Of a stretch of DNA of 64,000 nt, positions 26,601 to 37,600 are shown piece after piece. This DNA is from Branchiostoma floridae. Taxonomy: Eukaryota > Chordata > Leptocardii > Amphioxiformes > Branchiostomatidae. The notes below the pieces were generated by a model that worked only from the letters and a program-made list of their open reading frames with translations, was not told the origin of the DNA and searched no databases. Location: contig NC_049991.1 of NCBI RefSeq assembly GCF_000003815.2, positions 11,603,001 through 11,667,000 of the forward strand, in the 5' to 3' direction. Numbering within the stretch: the stretch's first letter is position 1; each line of letters begins with the position of its first letter. The position numbers and the translations under genes were made by a program.

Positions 26601-29600
26601 AGTAAATGTTATCAGCTCATTCCAATAGCGGAACCCATTTATTGAAGGCAGATCTTAGACAAAAAAGTGCTGTGTACTGGTTCGAATAAAGTTCCTAAAC
26701 GGTGAACAAGTGGCTCCAGCGTCTTTTCTGAAGATTCGGCGTACATGTCAACGGTTGGCTTGAGGATGCCCTTCTCCACATACTCTTAGACACAGAAGTT
26801 TGTTTTGCACCATTTCCTTTACGAGGCCATTCGTTAATCCTGTCTGTAATTGCGTGCTGCGGCACCAAAGATGCCAGGTCTCCTCTGGGTAACAAGAAGA
26901 GATGGAGATCGGCGACAGCAAAGTGCACCGTTTGGCGGCAACGACCTAAATGTGTCGTTTTCAGTTTTAATTTTCCTCCATGGATTCGTTTTAATCAGCT
27001 CAAAAGCTCATCAAAGGGTTCTCATTATACACACTGGTTAACAGTGGTCTCTGTTCTCGGGATACAACGTCCTGCTATGGCTGCTCGGCTGAAGATCTGC
27101 CCAAGCCTATGAAGGATAGGGAAGGATGGAGGGAGAGAGTGATGTCCATCCACGCAACCAACACGCCCGGATGATGATGATGATAGAAGGTGTGCTTATG
27201 TGGAGTTCGAAACATCAGATGCTGCTGAATTTACTTGGAATACGCACGCAGCATTCTGCTATTAGATTCATACTTTTCATATCGCCAGAATCACGTGGAA
27301 AAAAAACAGACAGCAGTCTAGGAATAATGCAATCTTACATTTTTCACTACTTGTCACCAGAAAAGTTTTGCTCAACACAGAAAAACTGAAGACACTCACC
27401 ATGTTAATGATGTGCGTTAGTGCCACTCCTACTTCAACAATCATGGAGTCGTTCGGGTTGCTGACGGGCCGGAGCGCCTTCTTGTACGAATGGAAGAGTA
27501 TACTAAACAGGTCATTGTCGTCACCTGGAGGGAGGAACAGATAACAGGATACTACATGCAGAACTACAGTCCTACTGCTACGTATCTGTTCCAACATTTG
27601 GTGAGATATAGGGCAGAAACTACGGTAAGGCCTGTCCATAGGATAGCATGTTAAAATGCACCGAAACAATGCTTCATAAAAGTAGTAACCTCATTTTCAA
27701 TCTTAAAAATTTTTCTCTAACAGAAAGTCACAAGAGTCTTATTTATAAACATCCAAAGAAAATAGGGTGCCAAAAAGCTCAAAGTCCGAGGAAAGCCTGC
27801 TCTGTAGAAGAAACCTCACCTTTTACCCTCAATTTCACCTGATTCAACCCGAACTGAACACATCACATCCTTCCGCAAGTCAACTAAAATGATGAATTGA
27901 ACAAAAATGAGATAACTTAGGCCCTACCTGTTCCTTTTGACTAAACAAAGTCTACGTATTAGGCCAAAATTCTGAAGGAAAATGAGGATTTTCAAGGATT
28001 TTTGTACCCTCTACTGCACAACGCAAATGTAACTGGCCTAGGGCTGGGTATCGGTACAGGGTACCGGTTCAAAACCGTTTTTTCTTATTGGACCGGTCCA
28101 GAAAAACCGGACCTGAAAAAATCAGGTGGACCGGATGTTGGACCGATTAGAAAATTAACAGATTATTTTATCAGGCATTCACACGTTTTGACGCTTGCAG
28201 GTGGAAGAAAATAACAAGAGTGAAGTAGAGTAGAGTTTATAGTAATTTCTACCAAGTTTTACCGTCAATCGTACAGGTGCAGTTAGCGTTGTAGGATTTT
28301 AAAACGTCAGTGTAAGTCTAATACTCCACCAAACAGATTTCTTTGTAGTGAAATGGACCATTGGTATGAGTCATACTGCATCAGGTCCAGGTTCAGGTCC
28401 GGACCTGGACCTGATCCTTTGGACCTGAACCTGAATTTTCTGTACCGGTACCCAGCCCTAAACTGGCCTATAGATTCCACTCGCGTTAAGCCCCTGCCAC
28501 GAATAGCCGGCCATGGCCTCCCGACCTTCTCGGGACTACGGTTGGTAGTTACTCACCAGAGAACATAGTGTTAAACGTTTTTGTACGCCAGATGACATCG
28601 GATTTCGAAAAGATTGCTGACAAGAAAACCACATTGTGTTTGTATGGGATCAAAGGAGCAAATTTGGAGCTAGAATAGGACTACTCCCAGTAGTTTGGAG
28701 CTAGAATAGGACTACTCCCAGCTCTTGGTCGGGAAGTGGGCCGGTGCAATGTTGTGAGAGTCCTCAATGTGTAACAGGGACCTAATAAGAAAGCACATAA
28801 AAGTCATCTGTCTTTTAAGACATTTGATTTATCATTTTTATTTCATATGCACCTAAATGTTCATTCCTGATACATCAATCATTGGAAGGATATTTTTTGT
28901 GATAGCTGAAATATCAATATCTGTTGATTCATTAAATTACCTGCTATCACCAGGTGTGTAACGTCCCACATTCACATAATAGGTGTTCAGATATCTCACT
29001 TTGGAATTGGATTTAATTTTTCAGTTCACTTTATTATCCCGCGGCATATTCACGTTTGCGCGGCACTAATAGACCAGGATATGTGACAACGGTGTTCCTA
29101 ATATCCTCCGTGACGCCTAGTGTCACAGGGTCACACCGCGACTGTACATCTTATTAGATTCACATAGATCATTTCATCCCAGTGGAGATCATAATCATTA
29201 AGGGCGTCAAAATAATGGATCATTTTCATATTGCAATCACGACTCATCGCGCACTTTTCGCATCACAAATATTTCCAGAGTTCAAATCCAAACCAGTCAG
29301 TTGTAAGATGGTCTGATGGATTTTTCCGCCCTGTTTCTGATCAGATGAATGACTGTGTGAGATCCTTTTGTGTGTATATTGATGTTCTTTGACCCTAAAA
29401 AGTCGTCAAAAGACATCTCAAATTTGTCAATTCAGTGTCATTGGTCCAAACATGGCCCGACACAATAGGAAATCTATTAACAGTCTCGCCTGATCTTTTG
29501 ATGTGATTTATTCTCATGAAGGACGTATGATGGATGAAAAGAACATAAACTATGTGGGCGTGAAGTATAAAGGCAAGATGCAACTTAAGCACAGCTACTC

Positions 29601-32600
29601 ACTTCGATCTGAATATAAAGGACCCTTTTTATACATATGAAACATGACACTCTGGTTGGCCTTTGTTATGAATACTTCATTCTAAATTGGTATATTCCAT
29701 AATTGATATTCTGTGCAGTTACTACTTGGCTTCAAGTTTTTTGGGACTAAATAAGTTGAATCGATAATAGTCGGTGTCTGAAAGTCTTTTGAAGGGCATT
29801 CCGCAGAGTATTCATACCAGCTTATTTTCCAGTGTGTGAGTAATGTTCCCGGAGACAGTGGGGTCAATAAGGAACGGCCCCATTCCCTACCTACAGCTCA
29901 GTATGGTGACCCATTAATGTTGAAGTCCAACGGAAGCAAATGTGAGATGGAACTTAACCAAAACTATATAAGCCATTTCAATCTCTGTACCAAGCTCCAC
30001 TGTATACAATGGTTTATTAAATTGTGTAATAGACGATGCGTACAGTCGTAGCAACGCGTGCCGATAAATTGGCTGAATCCATAAAACATGCTGGTGTGAT
30101 TATTTCAATAGAAGAATAAATGATGCTTTTTGAGCATTCAAAGCCTCCATACATACAAAATTAAGGAAATGTCAAAGTCACCCAGGTGATATGTGCTCAT
30201 ACAAACTTTTTATATATTACCGAAAATATTTCATACGGTGGTGGCAATCAATTTTCTTTGCAGGCGAGCAGCTGAAACCCGCGGTATAATGAAAACCCCG
30301 GAGTATACACGTTGGGATTGCCTACAGGGCGCTATGTGCAGGGTAGACATGTATGTCAATGGGAAATTGAATTTGCAGTGGCACATACCCTTGAAATTCG
30401 ATCAGAGCATACAACAAGCCATTTTATGCTTCCGTCAGAAGGTAAAGCTATAGACGTTCCCAAAGAAGTTTTGATTCTATAGGGAAAGTGTGCAGTTATC
30501 CACTGTGTGTAAGTTACGGTATCGTAAGGTGGAGCCCATCCCTCTGATTCCAATGCATTTTACCTGCCCACCTACATTTGGCCTTTCCAACATGAAACCA
30601 GTAACTCTAGGAATCGAACCCAAGGCCTTTCGATCTCCTGTACGCTAGTCTTGCCACTCGCTGTCAGAAGGCAGCTTATTGACAATCTATGGCGGGTATC
30701 CTACGATCAAACGGTACATCAATTGATGGTACAGAATGATTGCTCGCTATCTGAACAACAAACACTATAATGGTTTTGGGTATGTATGGACAAACCCGAG
30801 GTTGTATCATGTTAATATGCTAATCGACCAATTACGACTCCGTTTACAGGATATATACATTCAAGAATGGCATTCTTCTATCCAGAATAACTCAAAACTT
30901 TCCATTTATTCTACGCTAAAGGAAAGATACGGACAAAAGAAGTATCTTTCGAATGTACACAATTTCGAACTTCGTAGAGCAATTACAAAGATAAGAATCT
31001 GTAGTCACAAACTAAATATAGAAGCCGGAAGATATTCTAAAATTCCCCGTGACCAGAGGTTTTGTCCATTCTGCCCAAATGAGATCGAAGACGAACGTCA
31101 CTTCGTTATGGATTGTTCTCGATATGATGATAAACGCACAGAGCTGTTCACATTACTTTCCACTTGCTCTAAAGACTTTGCTACTCTCTGTTCGATAGAC
31201 AAATTCAAGTACATTCTGGGAGGCAATAATCCACATTGTGTACAAGTAGGCAAATATATCCACGATTGTTTATACCGTAGAACCAATAGTGTACATGACA
31301 TGCTAGACCCTTTATGTTGATGTATCCATACCTATAGATATCCATATATATGTGTTTAGTTGTACTGTAAGTAGTTGTTATACATGTAGACCTTACGAAA
31401 GTCGCTATTGTCGTGTCAATAAAGATTGTTGTGACAAGTTTAGCAAATGCCATATTGGGTCAAGATGTAACTTGCGTGGGTCCTATGTCAATATTCTGAG
31501 GCTGTGTAGATACGACAAAATGCCTCCGGACAGAATCGATTGACGGTATCTACAAATACAGCGGAAACTGTTTAGAGAACGAATATAGATTATGGAGACT
31601 TTTAAGTTCAAGTGCAGTCAGCTGTATCCAAAGTGTTATCATATTTCCAAGCTAATTTGAGGAACATGCCCACTGGTCATGTTTCCGGGATGAACTTCTG
31701 ACGGCCAACACCAGGCAGCTCCAGTTGATATTGAAACCGCTCAGCATGGGTGGACAGGTTCACATTACTCATACGAAGTTTCATTTACTTTAATCAGGAC
31801 CGGAATCGCGTGATGCCAATGAATACATGACTGTAACATACTTCCACAGAATGCTTCCTGATTAAGTTTGGAATTGCATTGCTCATAATCAAATTAATTT
31901 CCATTGAGGATTTGTAATCATCCAAAACGTTATGGATTCATCACAAAAGAAATAAAAGACATAGATAGTCATAAAATGTTGATACGAAGTAATCATAGTA
32001 AACACGACCTTTCTTCATCTATTTCTTTGGCTCAAATCCAAGAGGTAGATGCTTTGCCGCATAGCAGAGATTATATCGCATGTAGCTCAGTTTGTTCTGT
32101 ACCTACATCGAACCCACTTTAGCTTTGGGTCATGCTTTCATTTACTCAGACAAAGACGTCAGTTTGCCCTTGTACTTTCTCATCATGCGCAGGTGTATAT
32201 CATTGCGCACAAGGGATGAACTCTCCGTTTGTACTTCAGGAAGTTGACTTAACGCTCGCTGACTTTCCCTGCCCAACTCAGGCGGCGTAATTATGTACAA
32301 ATCCGCCGAGAGTGGATCCCCGCCTACAGTGACAGCAGTGGAATTACCTTGGTAGAGTGCCAGGTGTGGAAACTTTCCTAAACGCTGTGCGGTTGCCCTG
32401 TGAGAAATACGACCGGTGTTCAATTTAACGGATTGAAAGTGCTAGATGAGCGCGTGAGGCGCCTTCGCCCTTGCTGTAATTTGGCAGGTAAACTTTTTCC
32501 GTAAATCACAGCTCTGGACTTGAAAGAAAAGTGAAGCAATTTTCAGGACACGACCTTTCTTTATTGACCTTCATTAAGACACTAAATCCAGACGTTCCGA

Positions 32601-35600
32601 CCTGCCATCAGTTATGTGAAAACGGCAGTTTATCACTCCAACACTAAAGCCTACTTCTATACTTCTAAACGCACGGATACGAGAGGAAAACTTTAATGTT
32701 GAAGACCTATTGGTGGCCGTTTGATTTAAAGAATCTACGTTATCAGCATTACCAAAGTCTCTTAGATGGCAAGGTGACTGACAAATCGATATTCGCTATC
32801 TCGAGATCGTAAACTTCCGCCAGGGCTGCATAGCGCCATCACTTGTTGGACTCACCGGTATCCATATCGACGGGAAGAACGCTGCTGCGAGTCTTAAAAT
32901 TAGGCAACTATTTCATCTATACAGTATGTGCTCTTAGATTGACAATTCGCCTAGTATTTCAATTTATCTGGTTCCAATGCATAATATAATCTACCTGCAT
33001 GGAGATCTGTCTTTCCTTTGTTCCGTTTTCTCCTTGGAAAGATTTTAACAAAAACACCCATACAGTTCAACAAGAACAGCAAAAGACGCTAGAAGGCCGA
33101 AGCCATGATGTTTTTTCCAGAAATCGATACCTTCTTAAGTTATACGCTGACAACAAACATCCAGGAACACAGGAACACAGACATCGCTTTAAATTGAACT
33201 TTTTATCACATTGCGCCGTAACAATATACTTATAGTTTGTTACAGAATCACAGGTACATGTATACTACATGCCGTATCTTCTATTTAAGTGTAAGAAACG
33301 TTTAACATGTCTGCAGTTTGTATCACGTTTAAACGTAAGTGTAGATGACTCAAGTAGCACTGTGACTTTTGTGTAAAGGGGTATTATATCATCATTATAG
33401 TATATTGACTCATTTGCTGGAGGCAACGTCACCCGAGTGACATACCATCACTCAGGATGGCCGTGCTGCTCCGTCTGTCCTGGCTTCAAAACCTGGATGA
33501 CATGGAGGATGGATCTTTCGGAAAGAAAAAGAAGTAAATATTGTCTAACCATGTTCCTTTTTTCTGATTTAATGATGATGATGTAGCGTTATCGTCATTA
33601 TGTTGGCACTCACGATGGCAAGCCAGATTCGAATTCGGATTCAAAAGTCGTTTTTCACCGCAATCCTAAAGTTAGTTCGAAGGATAAACTAATTTGAAAG
33701 CCAATCTATCTAGTTTGAGGTATTGGGTGAGACCGGTGGTCCCATGATTGATGAGCGTCAGACTTTGAGTGTGCAGAATTTATTTACAGGGGTTCCGGTC
33801 AGATCGGGCGTACAGGGGTCAAGACATATTACCTCACAAGCTAGCAATTAGCGATAGCCTTGTGGCCGCCTGGCCATAAATAAAACAAAAAACTAGAATA
33901 GCACTTAACGGTAATTGGGGCGTGGAAGATGTAACCATTAGTGCTGTGCCTCATCGATATGCCACGCTACCACATTGTAAATGACGGGGTGGTGCCTGAA
34001 GGAACCCTGGGGAATTTGCTTATCGCGTTTTTATTGGTCTTTCTAACGGTAGATCATATTCAATCATTCAATCTATACTGATTGAGATAAAATTCGCCGT
34101 CAGCGTATGGTTACATAAATGCGTAGTGAAAAACATTCACGTTTTTATCTAGCCAGAATCCCAGCTGAAACTTTTGTTCCCATTTGGGTTATGATATGTG
34201 CTGATCCTATACTCTTCTGCATTACTTTACTGCAGATGCCTGTGAAATATCTTCTCATGCTCATGATGATAGGTTCCATTGCGTCCCAAGAGACTCATAT
34301 AATGGCATATTTTCCACACAGTGCCATCCTAATGGTACTCATTGATTCTCTGCAGTCTGGCTTGCAAGACAAATGATCTGTACTTTACTGCAGGGATTGT
34401 ATTTCATGTTTCTTTGAATTTTTGTACCACACGCTATGATGGGCTGTTAGGGGCTTGTTCTATATCTCGACGGAAAGTGAAGAAAAACTCTTCAAGGAAG
34501 AAAAAAATTCGTAGTTAACTTTACTTTCGTGACACCGTGCGTCTAGCTCCCATCCGCGAGTAACTTACCATGTTGGTAAACTGCTGAATGAAAATGTTCA
34601 GAACCAAGGAGTAACGTAACGAATTATTGGACGTTTCGATGATCATATGATCGTCTGTCGATTTCTACAGGCCGCAATGGCGTGTGGAACTGCATTATGT
34701 ACTTTTTCATACGATGTTATATATTATTCCTACACGTTATAGTTTATCATAATTGCTAAATTTATTATGCTTACTCTGTTATATGTGGAAGTATGATAAG
34801 GCTAAGATCATTGAAACTTGACTAACTTGACTGCAGTGATTGTCATTGTCTTTGTATCTCATAGCAAATAAACAAAGTGCGAATGTTCAAAGTACAGACG
34901 TCCTTCATACACTGCCCAGGCTCTTATAACACCCGTGGTTGTAGGCAAATACCTTCTATGGGCAACTGCATGACAATAAATAATGGAATTATGACAACTC
35001 AGTTCCAATCTGACCTTCACACTACCGAGAACCAGTTCCATTGACATCAATATTGCTTGGCAGTAAATCAGTCATCACAAGGTTACAGGCCGAAATGACG
35101 GATAGAATTTTCATGATCAATCAAAAATAGCTATTCTAGTGGAATGGGATTGGGATACCAATTGTGCAAGGGTCGCTGAGTCACTAGGACAGTCTGGGCA
35201 TAGAATTGCAAAACAACTAGAGTCACTGTCATAAGCCGTAGATCATGTGGAGCAAAGCTATTTGGAATGCATGTTGAACCTACTGATCAGACAGGTCAAT
35301 CCCATGATCTTTGAAACGCCGTAAATGGAATTCTTCTATCATTAGTTCGATAGATGTCTTTTGGAATAGCTGTCGATACATATCATTGCTGAAAATGCAC
35401 GTTGACATGTACGTATACACTGCACAGTACAGTTCATGAAGGATATCCGAAAGCCAGTTAGTGTATACACGTATGATAGTCTTTAAACAAACTACAGTGT
35501 GTATGATATTGCATGGTCGCTTTTGTTCTATACGACACTAACAAAACAGATCCATATTTTCAAACTAATGCCCAAAAGCTAACTGAAGAAAACACGTAAT

Positions 35601-35823
35601 TCGACAAGATTAAAAAATGATAAAAAGTAGTTTCTTTATTACCTGCAGCTCCCCCTGGATGTCCACCTGCACCTGGGGCCCCAGAACTTCCGGAGAAAAA
35701 GTGGAGCGGGACAAGTATGCAGAGAAGCGTCCAACAAGTCCTGACAAGCTTCCTCTTTGAACCACCAGACATCTTCACGGTAACCGTCCGCCTCCGAGTC
35801 TTTCCCGGTGTGGTCTCAGCCAT
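17063..35823 (-). CDS. Gene B: nicotinic acetylcholine receptor-type (Cys-loop) subunit, non-alpha, six exons
   Basis: Spliced minus-strand CDS joining 35823-35643, 27524-27400, 21382-21338, 20981-20872, 18588-18041 and 17622-17063 gives 1569 bp and 522 residues. All introns are GT-AG and in frame. Seen: a long basic N-region, then a hydrophobic signal core; Cys-loop C189 to C203; loop B Trp210; M1 about 274-297; M2 about 305-325 after GEK, cation type; M3 about 339-362; M4 about 486-504. Loop C reads YGEDFNIGTPY with no vicinal cysteines, as in gene A, so it is a non-alpha-type subunit. Exons 2 to 5 equal gene A in length. The first ATG (35821-35823) has a perfect ACCATGG context; a second ATG 17 codons later would give 505 residues and a more ordinary signal peptide. 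Several N-glycosylation motifs lie in exons 2 and 4. Partner subunits and ligand cannot be told from sequence. Confidence 0.93.
18041..18588 (-). CDS. Gene B exon 5: Cys-loop, loops B and C, M1 and M2
   Basis: The 548-bp exon encodes residues 155-336: Cys-loop C189-C203, GPW of loop B, loop C without vicinal Cys, M1 and M2. Acceptor is CTGTTGTAG and donor ATAG|GTGAGG. It aligns without gaps to gene A exon 5 with 43 differences in 182 residues by hand count. M2 positions -1' Glu, 9' Leu, 13' Val and 20' Glu are the same in both. Confidence 0.96.
18589..20871 (-). other. Gene B intron 4 (2.3 kb)
   Basis: Bounded by GTAAGT and TTGTAG on the minus strand. Plus-strand open frame 19017-19280 has no recognised domain. 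No repeat identified. Confidence 0.6.
20872..20981 (-). CDS. Gene B exon 4: 110-bp loop A exon
   Basis: The exon encodes GWNDTNLTWNATDYNN, then VPADMVWKPDIVLYQ, with loop A Trp and Tyr. It carries three N-glycosylation motifs (NDT, NLT, NAT). The EYGG segment of gene A is replaced by DYNN. Acceptor is GCCCTATTAG and donor GTAAGT. Confidence 0.93.
21338..21382 (-). CDS. Gene B exon 3: 45-bp loop D exon
   Basis: The exon encodes DEKHQTLTANLWLTM. The first seven residues equal gene A and the loop D Trp is kept. Acceptor is TTTTACAG and donor GTAAGC. Confidence 0.93.
22010..22239 (+). mobile_element. MITE with CCCCTGTCA inverted ends
   Basis: Left end CCCCTGTCATATTTGGCG and, reading inward from the right, CCCCTGTCACATTATCCACG form imperfect terminal inverted repeats about 230 bp apart. 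Inside, 22070-22125 resembles the 3' end of a LINE in minus orientation (reverse complement GTGCAATAAAGTTATTATC). No clear target duplication. Superfamily not assigned. Confidence 0.6.
23258..23742. mobile_element. Foldback element copy 1 flanked by 15-bp direct repeats
   Basis: AAGTTATCAAAGCAG occurs at 23258-23272 and 23728-23742. Between them is a copy of the element seen in fuller form at 37601-38160: the inverted arms around CTATTCCTGG and CCCAGGAATAG and the central GGCTGGCCCGAAAGTTTTTG are shared. The outermost ends are missing or replaced. The direct repeats may be a target duplication or a rearrangement scar. Confidence 0.6.
25338..25578. mobile_element. Foldback element copy 2, internally deleted
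   Basis: Left end TAAGGCCCCTTCACACGAG and right end, read inward, TAGGGCCTTCAATTCACAC are the inverted termini. The 241-bp interior shares the duplicated GGCAATTCCT segment with copy 1 and the right flank (AAATACTTCATTACGG) with copy 3 at 37601-38160. The right arm of the long foldback is deleted. Confidence 0.6.
27060..27190 (+). mobile_element. LINE-like C-terminal tail with (GAT)n end
   Basis: Frame reading KDREGWRERVMSIHATNTPG then TGATGATGATGATAG resembles the last residues of a non-LTR reverse transcriptase ORF (a DREGWR-type ending), directly followed by a short GAT-repeat tail. Only this tail is recognisable. The element is in gene B intron 2, antisense to the gene. Confidence 0.45.
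27400..27524 (-). CDS. Gene B exon 2
   Basis: This 125-bp exon encodes residues 62-102, including LFHSYKKALRPVSNPNDSM and ALTHIINM, the N-terminal helix and strand of the ligand-binding domain. Acceptor is CCCTCCAG and donor GTGAGT. Length and phase are identical to gene A exon 2. NDS is a candidate glycosylation site. Confidence 0.92.
28039..28460 (+). mobile_element. hAT-like MITE with perfect 8-bp target duplication
   Basis: The element starts TAGGGCTGGGTATCGGTACA and ends with the inverted match (reading inward TAGGGCTGGGTACCGGTACA), one mismatch in 20. AACTGGCC directly flanks both ends (28031-28038 and 28461-28468). An 8-bp duplication is the hAT superfamily hallmark. The interior is rich in CCGG and GGTCC palindromic motifs and has no transposase, so it is non-autonomous. 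The perfect target duplication suggests a fairly recent insertion. Confidence 0.85.
28663..28721 (+). repeat. Two-copy 31-bp tandem duplication
   Basis: TTTGGAGCTAGAATAGGACT and the following ACTCCCAG occur at 28663-28690 and again at 28694-28721, identical over 28 bp with a 31-bp period. Confidence 0.85.
30540..30665 (-). mobile_element. Possible tRNA-like SINE head
   Basis: On the minus strand a TGGCAAGACTAG A-box-like sequence (about 30644-30655) is followed by GGTTCGATTCC (30610-30620), an exact B-box consensus with a plausible T-arm. The anticodon and acceptor stems do not form a convincing tRNA, so a tRNA-derived SINE is more likely than a tRNA gene. Confidence 0.35.
30736..31320 (+). 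mobile_element. C-terminal ORF of a non-LTR retrotransposon (LINE relic)
   Basis: An intact 194-codon frame carries RLRLQDIYIQEW early, then IRICSHKLNIEAGRY, then a zinc-knuckle-like motif C110-x2-C113-x8-H122-x4-C127 followed by RYDDKRTELF. This is the pattern found downstream of the reverse transcriptase domain in many invertebrate LINEs. The polymerase and endonuclease parts are missing; an in-frame TGA lies just upstream of the first ATG. It lies in gene B intron 1, antisense to the gene. It is unlikely to be a host gene, though the frame is still fully open. Confidence 0.7.
35643..35823 (-). CDS. Gene B exon 1: signal peptide
   Basis: The exon encodes 60 residues plus one base, with core TCWTLLCILVPLHFFSG and then a Gly/Ala/Pro-rich stretch. 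The donor GCAG|GTAATA is phase 1 and matches exon 2, which begins with GT completing a Gly codon. It lies 8.1 kb upstream of exon 2. The link rests on signal-peptide character, strong Kozak context and matching phase, the same pattern as gene A exon 1. A possible 5' UTR acceptor (TTTCCTGCAG) lies about 70 bases upstream. Confidence 0.72.
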
Positions 35824-37600
35824 GGTGCGTCACATCTCAGGTAGTTGTGTACCGACGTCAGTAAGATCGAGCACTAGACGAGGATCTGCAGGAAATATTA
35901 GTTGAGAAAGTGCGTAAAGCGATTCCTCACGATGCTTACGTATAGATCTAACTTTGAGCCCATAGCATTGCTTCTAAAGACGACGGAGATGGGTTGTTAC
36001 AATACTGACATGGCGAGCAGTAGCGCGGCGGTGCATGGTAAACATTTCACTGGAGTTTACATCGTATTCAGAATATACCTATTATACCGTAGGGACCTAC
36101 ACGATCCAGTGGGTGTACTTACTACGGTTGGTATCTCTCCTTCACACGTCAATAAGTTTACATCATGTTCGAATAGAAATTACACGGAGTAAACAAGAAT
36201 GTCAAAAGCCTGCTCCTCGACAATGATAAATAGCACACATAGACAGATGTGATGAATGTTCTATGCAAACTGTGATGACAAAAATAAACTGGAGTCGTAG
36301 AAAGCTACCAATTACATCCACATCCAATATTCCATTCGGGACTTCTCGGAGCCTACACTAGCAGAAATAATGTTTTTCACTTAACGCCGTCTAAAACTAT
36401 ATGTCTTTTCTCTGATATATGCATAGGCACGTTTCTCCGAAGCCTGTGGGCTCTTTCCTCACGCTTATGACTAAGGAGATTATATATCCAAGCTGCAAGC
36501 AGAATTTGTTCTGAAAGTTCCTACATAATTATATGGATGTATGCTACGAACTGAGAAATACACCGGGAGAATTGACCTGTATATGTAAAAAGTCAAGAAC
36601 GCAATTTTATAACTTTATCAGTGTAGATGGAGTAGGATATGTGGATACATTACTTCTGCTCCACAGTTTAACCTCAACACGCCTGCAATTTGAATTTTGT
36701 TATCAGGAGCCAGGTGTTCCGTGTGCTTCAACCTATCAAATAGACATTACATCGTCAGTGTCGGTACTAGATATTCGAGTCATGTACCCGAGGTGAATTA
36801 TATGACACGCGTGGCAACTATAGCTACAGGCACCACTAACTACCATCGACTTTTCAATGATAGGAGTATGAGCTAGACAGGACGCTCAACGCTGTGGACA
36901 AATCATTTTGCGAACGTCGAACATAGAATGTTAAACATTGCGTGAATCCAGGGTAGCATACCATTGCACATGTCTGTGAAGATTTGCTGGCCCAGTAAAC
37001 CAGGGACCTCGGCAAGTACCACACATGAATAAGTCAGCATGTTGGCACAGGCGATCGACCAACGTATCAGAAGTGACGGCTGTGTAGTCGTGATATAGGG
37101 CAGGTGCATACATAAATGCTCATTCAGGTGATGATACAATCGGAAAATAAACTTTTAGGTCCGTAGTCATTTATATTAAAAAAAGAACACACTCAGGAAA
37201 ACCACACATTTGATATATTTCTGTTCTTTAAACATCGAATCAACTACACGTAGAACCATTACACACGTATCAAGCAATAAATAGTGCTGTTTATACAGTT
37301 AGCTTGAGGGGTCTACACTACAGCTTTTCAAAGTTTATCAATTCTACATTGATATGGATGGGATTGGCAAGCGTGTATGTCAAAAGTCAAAGACCAGAAG
37401 TTAAGATTGATTTGCAGCTGCGTGACGTACTCCTCAACACCATCCATATGACATGTACATACGAGGTGCAAGTAACAGGTCACGGTCAGCGTAGTCCGTT
37501 TGCATTTAGCCTTGTGGGGTGCTCACGGGCTTTTGTATTACCAGTTCAAATAATGGAAACCTTACACCACATAGGCATGGAGGACAAATATGCCCAGAAG
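35824..37600. other. Upstream region of gene B
   Basis: Expected to hold the gene B promoter and 5' UTR. A TTTCCTGCAG sequence on the minus strand near 35895 could be an acceptor for a 5' UTR intron. No other gene or repeat recognised. Confidence 0.35.

Larger units (their letters stand above)
21383..27399 (-). other. Gene B intron 2 (6.0 kb)
   Basis: It contains MITE-like elements at 22010-22239, 23273-23727 and 25338-25578, and a LINE tail near 27060-27190. A plus-strand open frame at 26254-26628 (124 codons) and one near 22475-22720 match no family I know. Confidence 0.6.
27525..35642 (-). other. Gene B intron 1 (8.1 kb)
   Basis: The largest intron, between the signal-peptide exon and exon 2. 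It holds a hAT-like MITE (28039-28460), a 31-bp tandem duplication (28663-28721), a tRNA-like SINE head (near 30600) and a retrotransposon C-terminal ORF (30736-31320). A minus-strand open frame 32142-32423 is unrecognised. 32500-35640 shows no clear feature. Confidence 0.65.

Noticed and set aside
26254-26628. 124-codon open frame in gene B intron 2 as a nested gene
   Set aside because: It has an ATG and no stop, but no domain, no recognisable homology and no transcript signals; chance length is plausible.
30600-30665. A tRNA gene on the minus strand
   Set aside because: The B box is perfect but acceptor and anticodon stems do not pair well; a SINE head fits better.
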